This document shows positions 1 to 8,822 of a stretch of DNA of 64,000 nucleotides, in pieces. The stretch comes from Bacillus pseudomycoides (GTDB lineage Bacteria > Bacillota > Bacilli > Bacillales > Bacillaceae_G). The DNA lies in assembly GCF_022811845.1 (NCBI RefSeq), contig NZ_CP064266.1, positions 3,348,001 to 3,412,000 of the forward strand, read 5' to 3'. The first letter of the stretch is position 1. The number at the start of each line of letters is the position of its first letter. Made by a program: the position numbers and the translations under genes. The notes beneath the pieces were generated by a model. It saw only the letters and a list, made by a program, of their open reading frames with translations, did not search any database and was not told the DNA's origin.

Positions 1-766
1 TGCTAATGTATTTAACTGGGATTTGTTTAATCAGCACCGTATCTCAATACTTTCTATTGCTCTTGATGAAACCGGAACAAAAGACAGTGACATTCTAGAA
101 CAACAAGCGCAAAAATCATTACTGTGGGAACAATTAAAAACGCAGATTTCTATAGTGGATAGAGATATTCTTCTTGCAAATAAAGGAGATGAACATATCA
201 TGTTTGTTCCAGTAGCGAAAGAAAAAAATCACCCAAAAAATTATTGGGCCAATCTTTATGGACATATTAAGAGATGGATAGAAAAGGGGGAATTATCGAT
301 TCGAGTTTTTCTAGGTGTAGGGGGAAAGACAGAAAAATTACAAGACTACTATACTTGTTATCAACAAGCGATACAAGCTCATCGTGTTGTATCTCATCGT
401 TTTAATAGAGGGGGAGTCGCACTGTTTGATGAACTGGGTGTCTACACTGTATTGCATTATTTAAAGGATTCTTCAGTAGCAACTTTATTTATTAAGAAGC
501 ATCTCGAACCATTATTGCATTATTCAGAAGGGAAAAATACAGATTTATTCCAAACATTGCGAGTATACCTTCATCATAATGGGAGTCTTAAAGAGACGTC
601 TCAGGAGCTTTATATTCATAGAAGCACACTTCAATATCGAATCGAGAAAATACAAAATTTACTGGAAGTGGATCTTGATTATTCTGAACACCGATTGAAC
701 TTAATGATGGCTTTTAAGTTATATGATTTATACTATAAGGATTCCTCAAAAAAGCTGAAAATGTAA
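1..766 (+). CDS. PucR-family transcriptional regulator, 5' end outside window
   Basis: The frame is open from the first bases of the window and reads through to the stop at 766. The in-frame TTG at 23 is therefore probably internal and the N-terminus lies upstream. The last 60 or so residues form the helix-turn-helix typical of PucR/CdaR regulators: a long helix, a short 'GSLKETSQEL' helix, then 'HRSTLQYRIEKI' as recognition helix. The part before it resembles the GGDEF-like middle domain of that family. PucR/CdaR proteins are usually activators of catabolic genes that sense a substrate. This gene lies 123 bases before the CoA-dependent aromatic cluster on the same strand, so it is the obvious candidate regulator of that cluster. 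The ligand is unknown. Family assignment is firm; the target is inferred from position. Confidence 0.8.
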   Translation, partial: ANVFNWDLFNQHRISILSIALDETGTKDSDILEQQAQKSLLWEQLKTQISIVDRDILLANKGDEHIMFVPVAKEKNHPKNYWANLYGHIKRWIEKGELSIRVFLGVGGKTEKLQDYYTCYQQAIQAHRVVSHRFNRGGVALFDELGVYTVLHYLKDSSVATLFIKKHLEPLLHYSEGKNTDLFQTLRVYLHHNGSLKETSQELYIHRSTLQYRIEKIQNLLEVDLDYSEHRLNLMMAFKLYDLYYKDSSKKLKM

Positions 767-889
767 ATGCTCTTTCCTACTTGGTGTAGGAACAATTTTA
801 AATTATTCCATTTTATAATAAAAATACAGAAAATTAAAAAACATTCAAGAATATGGAAATATTTCTATGTACAAAGGAGGAATAAGGCG

Positions 890-1747
890 ATGAGTATTTC
901 AACAGTTGGCATAGTCGGTGCTGGTACAATGGGGAGCGGTATCGCTAATTTAGCAGCAATGTCAGGATTTAACGTTATATTAAGAGATGTTGAGGATCAG
1001 TATCTTCAAAATGCTTTAGTTAGAATTGAAAAGTTTATGGACAAAAGTGTTGTTAAAGGAAAGATGACAGTAGAACAAAAGGCAGAAGTGATGGAACGAA
1101 TCACAGTAACGACAGATCTCGAAGATATGAAAGATGTCGATATTGTCATTGAAGCTATCATTGAAGATTTAGAATTGAAAAAAGAAGTATTCTCAAAGTT
1201 AGATAAAATTGTTCCTAAAAATGTAATTCTGACCACGAATACTTCATCGATGTCCATTACAGCTATTGCTGAAGCGACAAAAAGGCCAGAACGTGTTGCT
1301 GGTATGCACTTCTTTAATCCGGCACAAATTATGAAATTAGTAGAAGTGGTCCGTGGTTATAAAACAAGTGATGAAACAGTAGGAGAAATTAAAACGTTTT
1401 CAAAGAAGTTGAACAAGGAAACTGTTGAAGTGAAAAAAGATACACCGGGATTTATTGTAAATCGAATTATGATTCCTCAATTTATTGAAGCTATTAAACT
1501 TTTAGAAGAGGGAGTTGCTTCTCCAGAAGATATTGATAAAGCGGTTACACTGGGTTTGAACTATCCAATGGGTCCATTTGCTTTACAGGACTACGCAGGT
1601 GTAGATATTGGTCTTCATGTAATGGAGTATTTCTATGAGGAATTCAAAGATAATCGCTTTGCCCCTCCTTTACTGCTGAAACTGCTTGTAAGAGCTGGAA
1701 GATTAGGGAAAAAGACTGGGGCTGGCTTCTATGACTATGACAAGTGA
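890..1747 (+). CDS. 3-hydroxyacyl-CoA (3-hydroxybutyryl-CoA type) dehydrogenase
   Basis: A 285-residue NAD-dependent dehydrogenase of the length usual for 3-hydroxybutyryl-CoA dehydrogenases. The Rossmann motif GAGTMGSG is at residues 10-17, the substrate-binding NTSS at 117-120 and the catalytic histidine at 140 in 'GMHFFNP'. The C-terminal helical domain ends in the conserved 'KTGAGFYDY'. The ATG at 890 was chosen because AAAGGAGG lies 10 bases before it; the open frame extends 41 codons further upstream without support. It oxidises an (S)-3-hydroxyacyl-CoA to the 3-ketoacyl-CoA. With the hydratase and thiolase that follow it makes a beta-oxidation module, here inside an aromatic catabolic cluster, so the natural substrate may be an aryl-hydroxyacyl-CoA rather than 3-hydroxybutyryl-CoA. 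Confidence 0.93.
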   Translation: MSISTVGIVGAGTMGSGIANLAAMSGFNVILRDVEDQYLQNALVRIEKFMDKSVVKGKMTVEQKAEVMERITVTTDLEDMKDVDIVIEAIIEDLELKKEVFSKLDKIVPKNVILTTNTSSMSITAIAEATKRPERVAGMHFFNPAQIMKLVEVVRGYKTSDETVGEIKTFSKKLNKETVEVKKDTPGFIVNRIMIPQFIEAIKLLEEGVASPEDIDKAVTLGLNYPMGPFALQDYAGVDIGLHVMEYFYEEFKDNRFAPPLLLKLLVRAGRLGKKTGAGFYDYDK

Positions 1748-1766
1748 ACAATTGGGGGGATTTAAG

Positions 1767-2546
1767 ATGAATTTTGAGTTTTTACAGTATGAAATTGAAA
1801 ATAAAGTAGCGGTTGTATGTATTAACCGTCCACCATTTAATCCATTAAACACACATGTGTTTAATGAATTGAATTCTCTGATGAATGAGCTTGAGAGCAA
1901 TAATGAAGTAAATGCAATTGTAATTACAGGTAGCGGTGAAAAATCATTCGTTGCAGGCGCGGATATTCATCAAATGTTAGACTTGGATCTAGTTGGAATG
2001 ATGGAAATGAATACAATTTCAAGAGCAGCTTTTTCTAGAATTGAAAACTTATCAAAACCCGTTATCGCTGCTATTAATGGGTTAGCCCTTGGTGGAGGTC
2101 TTGAATTGGCTTTAACGTGTGATTTACGTATCAGCTCAGACAAGGCGAAATTTGCATTCCCTGAAGTAAACCTGGGTATTATCCCTGGAGGCGGGGGTAC
2201 TCAGCGTTTACAAAGATTGGTAGGTCAAGGGGTTGCAAAAGAGTTGTTGTATTTCGGAGAGATGTTTGATGCGCAAAGAGCATTAGCAATTCAATTAGTA
2301 AACAAAGTTGTACCAGCAGAAGAATTACTATCAACTGCTAGAGAATGGGCTGAAAAGCTGGCGCAGAAACCAATTGTTGGTATGCGTATGCTAAAGACTG
2401 CTGTTAATACAGGTAGCAACGTCGACCTTGAATCTGCACTAACGATTGAAGGCACATGTTTTGGAAATGCATTTGTCACAGAAGACAGAAAAGAAGGTAT
2501 GGCAGCCTTTACAGAAAAAAGGAAGCCAATCTTTGTAGGGAGATGA
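1767..2546 (+). CDS. enoyl-CoA hydratase (crotonase family)
   Basis: A 259-residue crotonase-fold protein. The oxyanion-hole segments are 'VAGADI' (62-67) and 'GLALGGG' (105-111). Both catalytic glutamates of true hydratases are present, Glu113 in 'GLELALTCD' and Glu133 in 'FPEVNLG', followed by the conserved 'GIIPGGGGTQRL'. This argues for hydration of a trans-2-enoyl-CoA rather than an isomerase or dehalogenase role. The ATG at 1767 is preceded by GGGGGGA; an in-frame upstream ATG at 1731 lies inside the dehydrogenase gene and lacks a ribosome site. It sits 19 bases after the dehydrogenase stop and 7 bases before the thiolase start, so the three are co-transcribed. In this cluster it could add water to a cinnamoyl-CoA-like double bond. 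Confidence 0.93.
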   Translation: MNFEFLQYEIENKVAVVCINRPPFNPLNTHVFNELNSLMNELESNNEVNAIVITGSGEKSFVAGADIHQMLDLDLVGMMEMNTISRAAFSRIENLSKPVIAAINGLALGGGLELALTCDLRISSDKAKFAFPEVNLGIIPGGGGTQRLQRLVGQGVAKELLYFGEMFDAQRALAIQLVNKVVPAEELLSTAREWAEKLAQKPIVGMRMLKTAVNTGSNVDLESALTIEGTCFGNAFVTEDRKEGMAAFTEKRKPIFVGR

Positions 2547-2553
2547 GTTATTC

Positions 2554-3735
2554 ATGGGTAAGACAGCTGTTGTTTTAGTGGAGGGTGCCCGTACACCTCT
2601 GGCAGAATTTTGTGGATCGTTTCGAGATGTTTCTGCCATTGATTTGGGAGCGATAGCTTCAAAAGAAGCGATAAAAAAGGCGAATGTTGATCCGGAAGAA
2701 ATCGACCAAGTAGTGTTTGGAAACGTTCAGCAATCCAGCTGTGATGCACACTATTTGGCCCGCCATGTCGGTTTAAAAGCAGGGATCTCTATTCATGTTC
2801 CGGCTCTAACCGTTAATCGCTTGTGCGGAAGCGGCTTAGAATCTATTTTAACCGCCGCACGATATATCCTTACAGGAGAGGCGAACATGGTCTTAGCCGG
2901 AGGGGCGGAGAACATGAGTCAGGTTCCACATGTCATCCGAGGGATGCGATGGGGGAGTCCATTAGGTTCACCTACTATGGAAGATTGGGTGTGGGACGGT
3001 CTTTATGATACTTATGGTGACTGCACCATGGCCGTTACCGCAGAAAATTTGGCGGAAAAATACGAGCTTTCTCGCGAAGGCATTGATGAATATGCTTTTT
3101 TAAGTCATCAAAAGGCTCTAGCCGCCATGGAGAAGGGATATTTTAAGGAAGAAATCATTCCGGTCACTGTGAAGGGAAAAAAGGGATCTAAGATTATTGA
3201 TACGGATGAACATCCGAGAAACACAAGCATGGAACAACTGAGCAAATTGAAGGCTAGGTTTATTGAAGGTGGGGTTATTACACCGGGGAATGCTAGTGGA
3301 ATGAATGATGCCGGAGCAGCAGTTGTTTTAGCTTCTGAAGAATATGCAATTAAAAAAGGATTAAAGCCTATTGCACGATTGGTTTCTTGGGATGTAGTCG
3401 GAGTGGAACCGGGGCTCATGGGGATCGGTCCAGCACCAGCAATCCGACGTGCCTTGCAGAAGGCCAGTCTAGAGTTGGAAGATTTGGACTTGATTGAAAT
3501 CAATGAAGCCTTCTCTGCGCAATACTTGGCCTGTCAAAAGGAATTAGGATTTAGTCCGGAAATTGGAAATGTGAATGGTGGAGCCGTCGCTTTAGGTCAT
3601 CCTTTGGCAGTTTCGGGAACAAGAATTTCTTTATCTTTGATCTATGAACTTGGGCGCAGAAGGAAAAAATACGGGGCATCTTCTGTCTGCATCGGTGGAG
3701 GCCAAGGAATCGCGGCTATTTGGGAGCGACTGTAA
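2554..3735 (+). CDS. thiolase (acetyl-CoA acyltransferase)
   Basis: A 393-residue thiolase, full length for the family. The nucleophilic cysteine is Cys91 in 'NRLCGSG', the catalytic His349 is in 'GHPLAVSGTR', and the second cysteine Cys379 is in 'VCIGGGQG'. All catalytic residues are intact, and the protein should cleave a 3-ketoacyl-CoA with CoA to give acetyl-CoA and the shortened acyl-CoA. Start ATG at 2554 follows GGGAGATGAG across the preceding stop. The gene uses noticeably more G/C at third positions (many gcc, ccg, ggg, gag codons) than its neighbours, suggesting a separate origin. In an aromatic cluster a thiolase can split aryl-3-ketopropionyl-CoA into hydroxybenzoyl-CoA and acetyl-CoA; whether this enzyme takes aryl substrates is inference. 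Confidence 0.93.
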   Translation: MGKTAVVLVEGARTPLAEFCGSFRDVSAIDLGAIASKEAIKKANVDPEEIDQVVFGNVQQSSCDAHYLARHVGLKAGISIHVPALTVNRLCGSGLESILTAARYILTGEANMVLAGGAENMSQVPHVIRGMRWGSPLGSPTMEDWVWDGLYDTYGDCTMAVTAENLAEKYELSREGIDEYAFLSHQKALAAMEKGYFKEEIIPVTVKGKKGSKIIDTDEHPRNTSMEQLSKLKARFIEGGVITPGNASGMNDAGAAVVLASEEYAIKKGLKPIARLVSWDVVGVEPGLMGIGPAPAIRRALQKASLELEDLDLIEINEAFSAQYLACQKELGFSPEIGNVNGGAVALGHPLAVSGTRISLSLIYELGRRRKKYGASSVCIGGGQGIAAIWERL

Positions 3736-3751
3736 GAAGGGAGGCTGAAAA

Positions 3752-5326
3752 GTGAACTATGATTTATCATTACCAGAGATACTTAAACGTTCGTCTCAAG
3801 AATTCCTAGAGAAAGAGGCGTTATATGATGGGTATAATCGTATTACGTATGGGGAGTTGAAAAATAATGTTGAATATATAGCGTCAGCATTGTCCCAACT
3901 AGGAATCAAAAAAGGGGATAGAGTGATTGTCTGCTTACCAAACTGGAATGAATTTGTAACGATTTATTTTGCTGTAGCACGCTTAGGAGCAGTTCTCATT
4001 CCATGTAATACACGTTATCGTATTACGGAGCTGGAATATATAGTAGAAAATTCTCAAGCGAAAGCAGTTTTTCTTATGGAAGACTTTCAGCATATCGATG
4101 TCTTCAAACCATACCTTAATAGAACAAAAAAATCTCACACGCTGGAATGCATTTTCACAGTGCGTTTTCAGCAAGAGGGATATTATTCTTTTAATGAATT
4201 AATGCAATTAGGACAACAAACTCCAGCCCCAAAAGTTGTAATTGACCCAAAAGAAGATGTTTTCGCCATTTTGTATACATCAGGTACAACAGGTAGACCA
4301 AAAGGAACGATGCTCACACATGAAAATGTGGCTTATACAGCTAAACGATCAGCAGAATGGCTGCGGTGTAGTAGTGGTGATGTATTTTTAATAGCTGTTC
4401 CTGTTTTCCATATATTTGGAATGGTACCTGGTATTTTATCAGCTATTTCGTCAGCAGCCAAAATTGTATTTATGGAAAAATACAATGCAGAAAAAGCGTT
4501 AAAGATTATAGAACTAGAAAAAATCACAATTCATCACGGGGTTCCTACCATGTTTATTCTCGAGTTAAATCATCCTACCTTTACAAATGTAGATTTAACA
4601 TCACTACGTACAGGTATTATTGCATCAGCCCCATGTCCAGAAGAAATAGTCAAAAAGATACGAAGTGTCATGGGATGCGACATTGTTGTATCATACGGGT
4701 TAACCGAAACGTCTGCCGGTTTAACTTTTACTAGTTTTGATGATGATGATTCGATTCGTTCAGAAACGGTCGGGAAGGCAGCCCCTGGTACAGAAATAAA
4801 GATTGTAGATGCAAAGCGAGAGGAAGTAGCACCTGGAGAAGTTGGCGAATTAGCATGCAGAGGCTTGGGGATTATGAAAGGTTATTACCAAATGCCAGAT
4901 CAAACGAGAGAAGCTATTGATAAAGACGGATGGTTTTACACGGGTGATTTAGCGACAAAAGATGAAAAGGGCTTTATACGGATTGTCGGGCGAAAAAAAG
5001 AGATGATCATTCGTGGAGGATATAATATTTATCCTAGAGAAATCGAGGAAGTTTTTTATAAGCACTCTAGCGTGCTTGAAGTAGCAATTATTGGATTACC
5101 TGATTCTGTTTTAGGTGAAATTTCCTGCGCTGTGATTAAACTAAAGCCTAATTATGTTGAAGATGAAGGTTCTATGAAGGCTTACGTTAAAGATAAAATC
5201 GCAAATTATAAAATCCCTGATAGAATCGTTTTTATGGAAGAGTTACCGATGACAGCAAGTGGAAAGATTAAGAAACTAGTATTACAGGATGTAATTAAAG
5301 AGAAGCTATATCCCTCTCTACAGTAA
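3752..5326 (+). CDS. acyl-CoA / aryl-CoA synthetase (AMP-binding, class I)
   Basis: A 524-residue adenylate-forming CoA ligase. The P-loop-like motif TSGTTGRPKG is at 176-185, 'GWFYTGDLA' carries the ribose-binding Asp, the hinge is 'GRKKEMIIRGGYNIYP', and the C-terminal catalytic lysine is Lys505 in 'TASGKIKK'. It starts with GTG at 3752 after GAAGGGAGG. It activates a carboxylic acid to its CoA thioester through an acyl-AMP. Its place after three beta-oxidation genes and before a hydroxylase and thioesterase suggests an aromatic or aryl-alkenoic acid as substrate. Medium- or long-chain fatty acids cannot be excluded, because specificity residues cannot be read reliably by eye. Confidence 0.9.
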   Translation: MNYDLSLPEILKRSSQEFLEKEALYDGYNRITYGELKNNVEYIASALSQLGIKKGDRVIVCLPNWNEFVTIYFAVARLGAVLIPCNTRYRITELEYIVENSQAKAVFLMEDFQHIDVFKPYLNRTKKSHTLECIFTVRFQQEGYYSFNELMQLGQQTPAPKVVIDPKEDVFAILYTSGTTGRPKGTMLTHENVAYTAKRSAEWLRCSSGDVFLIAVPVFHIFGMVPGILSAISSAAKIVFMEKYNAEKALKIIELEKITIHHGVPTMFILELNHPTFTNVDLTSLRTGIIASAPCPEEIVKKIRSVMGCDIVVSYGLTETSAGLTFTSFDDDDSIRSETVGKAAPGTEIKIVDAKREEVAPGEVGELACRGLGIMKGYYQMPDQTREAIDKDGWFYTGDLATKDEKGFIRIVGRKKEMIIRGGYNIYPREIEEVFYKHSSVLEVAIIGLPDSVLGEISCAVIKLKPNYVEDEGSMKAYVKDKIANYKIPDRIVFMEELPMTASGKIKKLVLQDVIKEKLYPSLQ

Positions 5327-5594
5327 ATATTGAAAGTTTTTCTAATTATAATGAGGTATTTCTAGGGGATGTTCTATTCTATGGTATTTAATTTAGCTAA
5401 ATCCGCACCTTTATTTCCGAATATTATATAAATTTATGAGTTTGAATCTATATGAAACAAGTAAGCTAGTTTAGGTTATAACAAACTTAAAAATCATGCC
5501 TGCCATTTATTTTGTATAGAGCTAGAATATTTAAATTGGAGAAAGGCATTGAATAGAGATCATGATAACTTCGAAATTTTAAGGAGAGATATAT
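5327..5594 (+). other. intergenic gap between CoA ligase and hydroxylase genes
   Basis: This AT-rich stretch of 268 bases has no convincing open frame on either strand and no strong T-tailed hairpin. The ribosome site AAGGAGAGA for the next gene lies at its right end. The gap is longer than any other within the cluster, so a second promoter here is possible, but I see no clear -35/-10 pair. Confidence 0.4.
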
Positions 5595-6827
5595 ATGAAC
5601 AGTTATGATGTTCAACACTATAAGAGACAAGTGCTGGTTATTGGAGCCGGTCCGGTTGGTTTGACAGCAGCTTTAGCTCTTCGAAGCTTAGGGGTTCCTG
5701 TAACGGTTTTGGAAGCGGAACCCGAGGAGCGTTCCCGTCCGGGAAGTCGTGCTATTTATCTTCACAATGCTACATTGAAGCATCTTGAAGAAATTTACCC
5801 CGGCATTGGTTTTACCCTTGCGAGAAATGGTTTAGTATGGCCAGTTAAACGTACTTTATTTAACGGTAAAGAAGTCTATGTGAAAAAATATAAGGCATCA
5901 AGTTCAAATGTACTTCCGCCGTTTACCAGTTTACCTCAAGTTGAGGCAGAACGTTTTCTATACCAAGCATGTCTTGATTCAGGGGTAGAATTTGTCTGGA
6001 ATACAGCTATACAGGATGTGAAGACAAATGAAAGTGGGGTTGTCTTAACGACAGAATCAGGGGCTCTCTGGAAAGCGAACTATGTAATTGGAGCAGATGG
6101 GTCTCGTTCTAACGTCCGTAAAGCGGTAGGAATTGAAATGGAAGGACCTCGTACAAAAGACTATTTCCTTGTAGTGGATGTAAAGGAGGACCCGAATAAT
6201 CCTTTACCGCTTGAACGTGTTTTTCACTATCAACATCCGGCAGTTGGAGGAAGGAATGTGTTATATGTACCTTTTGCGGGTGGCTGGAGGATTGATCTTC
6301 AATTGCTTGAAGAGGACGATCCAGAAGAATACAGCGGTATGGAAGGGGTACGGAAGTGGCTACCTAAAGTGATGGATTCAAAATATGCTGACTGGATCAC
6401 TTGGGTCTCGACATATCAGTTTTATCAAGTTGTAGCTAAATCTTTTACTGATGCTCACTGCCGAGTTCTTCTGGTCGGTGAAGCTGCGCATTTATTTGCG
6501 CCGTTTGGAGCCCGCGGGATGAATTCCGGAGTTCCTGATGCCGTCTTATCGGCTAGGGCAATTCATGTAGCGATTCATGCGAATGATTCCAATTCAGCAA
6601 AACGAGCGATACTTGCAGCTGCAGAAGAGCGCAAAATGGCTGCCCAGTATAATCGAGATTGTGCTGGAATTGCACTAGAACATATTCAAGGTAGTTCACC
6701 GCGTATGAATATGAAACGTCAAGTTGCAGCATCTTTGGCACCGAGTATGCCACGCTTAGGAAGATGGCTGGATGAAGGACCATATGGGCCAAAATCTGGA
6801 CCTCCTCAACTGTCAACAAAGTATTAA
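5595..6827 (+). CDS. FAD-dependent aromatic hydroxylase (PHBH-fold monooxygenase)
   Basis: A 410-residue class A flavoprotein monooxygenase. It has the FAD-binding GAGPVG at 17-22, the NADPH/FAD motif 'GADGSRSNVRKAVG' at 166-179, and the second FAD motif 'GEAAHLFAPFGARGMN' at 295-310, where the family usually has GDAAH. It belongs to the MhpA / 3-hydroxybenzoate-hydroxylase-like group (PF01494). These enzymes hydroxylate a phenolic ring with NAD(P)H and oxygen. Because a gentisate dioxygenase lies downstream, the likely product is gentisate (or gentisyl-CoA if it acts before the thioesterase). Start ATG at 5595 follows AAGGAGAGA. The regiochemistry and whether the substrate is the free acid or CoA ester are inferred from neighbours. 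Confidence 0.88.
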   Translation: MNSYDVQHYKRQVLVIGAGPVGLTAALALRSLGVPVTVLEAEPEERSRPGSRAIYLHNATLKHLEEIYPGIGFTLARNGLVWPVKRTLFNGKEVYVKKYKASSSNVLPPFTSLPQVEAERFLYQACLDSGVEFVWNTAIQDVKTNESGVVLTTESGALWKANYVIGADGSRSNVRKAVGIEMEGPRTKDYFLVVDVKEDPNNPLPLERVFHYQHPAVGGRNVLYVPFAGGWRIDLQLLEEDDPEEYSGMEGVRKWLPKVMDSKYADWITWVSTYQFYQVVAKSFTDAHCRVLLVGEAAHLFAPFGARGMNSGVPDAVLSARAIHVAIHANDSNSAKRAILAAAEERKMAAQYNRDCAGIALEHIQGSSPRMNMKRQVAASLAPSMPRLGRWLDEGPYGPKSGPPQLSTKY

Positions 6828-6862
6828 ATGGAGGGAAAATTTTGATGGAAGGGGACTATTAG

Positions 6863-7282
6863 ATGAGCTTCGTCGAGTACAAATATACCGTAAATTGGGG
6901 AGATACAGATGCAGCGGGAATTGTATTTTATCCAAATTTTTATAAGTGGATGGATCAAGCATCCCATCACTTCTTTTCAGCCATTGGGTATCCATCCTCC
7001 CGATTGTTTGCTGATGAAAAAATTGGTTTACCTCTATTAGAAGCAAAGTGTGAGTTTAAATCTCCTCTACGTTTCGAAGATGAGGTATGTATCAGATCGT
7101 CAATCGTTGAACTGCGTGATAAAGTATTTAGAATTAAACATGAATTTCTTAAAAATGGAATGGCCATTGCAACTGGCTATGAAGTACGTGCTTGGGCAGA
7201 TTTTAGTACGGAAAAAACAAAAGCAATTTCAATACCGGAGAAGATCAGAAATGCTATTAGCCATACTCAAACACTTGTTTAA
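6863..7282 (+). CDS. acyl-CoA thioesterase, 4-hydroxybenzoyl-CoA thioesterase family
   Basis: A 139-residue hotdog-fold protein with the 4HBT signature 'WGDTDAAGIVFYPNF' (12-26); Asp16 corresponds to the catalytic aspartate of 4-hydroxybenzoyl-CoA thioesterases. Length is typical. It lies 35 bases after the hydroxylase and presumably releases a hydroxybenzoate- or gentisate-type acid from CoA, linking the CoA-ester half of the cluster to the free-acid ring-cleavage half. The ATG at 6863 was taken because the conserved N-terminal strand starts there; the nearest purine-rich site, GGAAGGGGAC, ends about 6 bases upstream. Confidence 0.88.
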   Translation: MSFVEYKYTVNWGDTDAAGIVFYPNFYKWMDQASHHFFSAIGYPSSRLFADEKIGLPLLEAKCEFKSPLRFEDEVCIRSSIVELRDKVFRIKHEFLKNGMAIATGYEVRAWADFSTEKTKAISIPEKIRNAISHTQTLV

Positions 7283-7358
7283 TATGTATTAAGAAAGACA
7301 ATGATGACCTACTATTTTTATACACAACTATCACGAATAATAATGGGAGGGACGTTAG

Positions 7359-8312
7359 ATGAAACTAGTCAATTACCGCTTGGGAGAAAGCATTCGGACG
7401 GCTTGTATCGTAGATGAAAAAGTGATCGACTTAAACTATGCCTATGTAGAATGGTTAAAAGCTGAGGGGCAGTCTAGAGTTGAAAAGGTAGCGGAAGCAT
7501 TTGTTCCACCAAATACCATTGAATTTATAGAAGGCGGAGAAAAAAGTTTAGAAGAAGCGAATAAAGCAGTAAGGTTTGTACTGGCTAGTAACATAAATGA
7601 TTCAAAGGTTGTTTTGAATAAGTCTGAAGTAAAGATAGAAGCTCCCATATTAAAGCCGAACAAAATTGTTTGCGTAGGCCATAATTACAGAGAACATATT
7701 TTGGAAATGAAGCGAGAAATTCCAGAATTCCCTGTTATTTTCGCGAAGTTTAACAATACGATTATCGGACCTGAAGACGATATTCCGATTGCCCCTATTA
7801 CTGAGCAATTAGATTATGAAGCTGAATTTACATTTGTTATCGGAAAGCGAGCAAAAAATGTTTCCAAGGAAGAAGCTTTAGATTATGTAGCTGGATACAC
7901 CATTGTAAATGATGTTACGGCTCGTGAATTACAACGTCGAACTATTCAATGGCTACAAGGGAAAACACTGGATGGTAGCGCACCAATGGGACCATGGCTT
8001 GTTACAAAAGACGAAATTCCGAACCCACACGAACTTGAAGTATTGTTAACCGTTAACGGAGAAAAAAGGCAACATTCCAATACAAAAAATTTAGTATTCA
8101 ATGTTAATTATCTAGTTGCGTTTCTCTCCAACATTATGACATTAGAGCCAGGAGATGTGGTATGCACTGGAACTCCGGGAGGTGTAGGTGTAGCAAAAAG
8201 TCCACAATCATTTTTACAAGATGGAGATGTTGTACGGATTGAAATTGACAAAATTGGTGTATTGGAAAATAAAGTGAAAGAAGTAAATCGTATTGTTAAG
8301 GTAGGACAGTAA
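7359..8312 (+). CDS. fumarylacetoacetate hydrolase-family protein, probable fumarylpyruvate/maleylpyruvate hydrolase
   Basis: A 317-residue FAH-superfamily protein. The conserved 'KIVCVGHNYREH' opens the catalytic domain near residue 102, the metal ligands are Glu154 and Glu156 in 'LDYEAEFTFVIG' and Asp185 in 'VNDVTARELQ', and the late motif 'GDVVCTGTPGGVG' is present. The family hydrolyses acylpyruvates or related 1,3-dicarbonyls, or isomerises or decarboxylates HPCE-type compounds. Next to a gentisate dioxygenase the best reading is cleavage of maleyl- or fumarylpyruvate to pyruvate plus maleate/fumarate. Start ATG at 7359 follows GGGAGGG. Its stop overlaps the next gene's ATG by one base (8312), implying translational coupling. 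Confidence 0.88.
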   Translation: MKLVNYRLGESIRTACIVDEKVIDLNYAYVEWLKAEGQSRVEKVAEAFVPPNTIEFIEGGEKSLEEANKAVRFVLASNINDSKVVLNKSEVKIEAPILKPNKIVCVGHNYREHILEMKREIPEFPVIFAKFNNTIIGPEDDIPIAPITEQLDYEAEFTFVIGKRAKNVSKEEALDYVAGYTIVNDVTARELQRRTIQWLQGKTLDGSAPMGPWLVTKDEIPNPHELEVLLTVNGEKRQHSNTKNLVFNVNYLVAFLSNIMTLEPGDVVCTGTPGGVGVAKSPQSFLQDGDVVRIEIDKIGVLENKVKEVNRIVKVGQ

Positions 8313-8808
8313 TGACTACAATTAGACAATATCAAAGCCAAATGAACCCTATATTGATGAAATTCTCAAGAAGGTTGAAAAGACATCTGAGGAAATCCTT
8401 CGTTGGAAACCTTCTAATGAGGAATGGTCCGTGATGCAAATCCTTTGTCATGTGGAAGAAATCCTTGTTTACTGGATAGATGAATTTGTTCATGTAGTTA
8501 AAGCGGAAGGGGACATTGAGTGGGGTAGAGGATTACAGCATGAAGCTAGACTCAAAGCTGTTCAAGAAACGGAACGTCGTGTTGTATTAGATGTGATGAA
8601 CGGGGTTCAAAAAGCACGGGAGTACGCAAACGAACAACTTTCACAGTTACAGGATGAAGCTTTACTAGTAAGAGCTCCCCATAGAAATTCAAAGTTCGGT
8701 ATAAAATCAATGGATTTTTTAGTAGAGCACTTTATTACAGAGCACCTTAACAACCATAGAAATCAAATTGAAAGAAATATTGAAAAATATAAACTGGTAA
8801 TAAAATGA
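8312..8808 (+). pseudogene. DinB-fold maleylpyruvate-isomerase-like protein, frameshifted
   Basis: Two frames together encode one DinB-like four-helix protein of about 165 residues. The first starts at the ATG at 8312, coupled to the previous stop, and reads 'MTTIRQYQSQ'. Near 8341 the coding continues in the frame one base back, as 'NEPYIDEILKKVEKTSEEIL' and on to the stop at 8808. The break falls in CAAATG; one more A would restore the frame. Later metal-site-like histidines are in 'QILCHVEEIL' and 'EHFITEHLNNHR'. DinB-fold proteins include thiol-dependent maleylpyruvate isomerases, and this one lies between an FAH hydrolase and gentisate dioxygenase, exactly where that step belongs. If the frameshift is real, only a fragment from an internal start such as 8431 could be made. 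Confidence 0.72.
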
Positions 8809-8822
8809 GAGGGGAAATAAAT

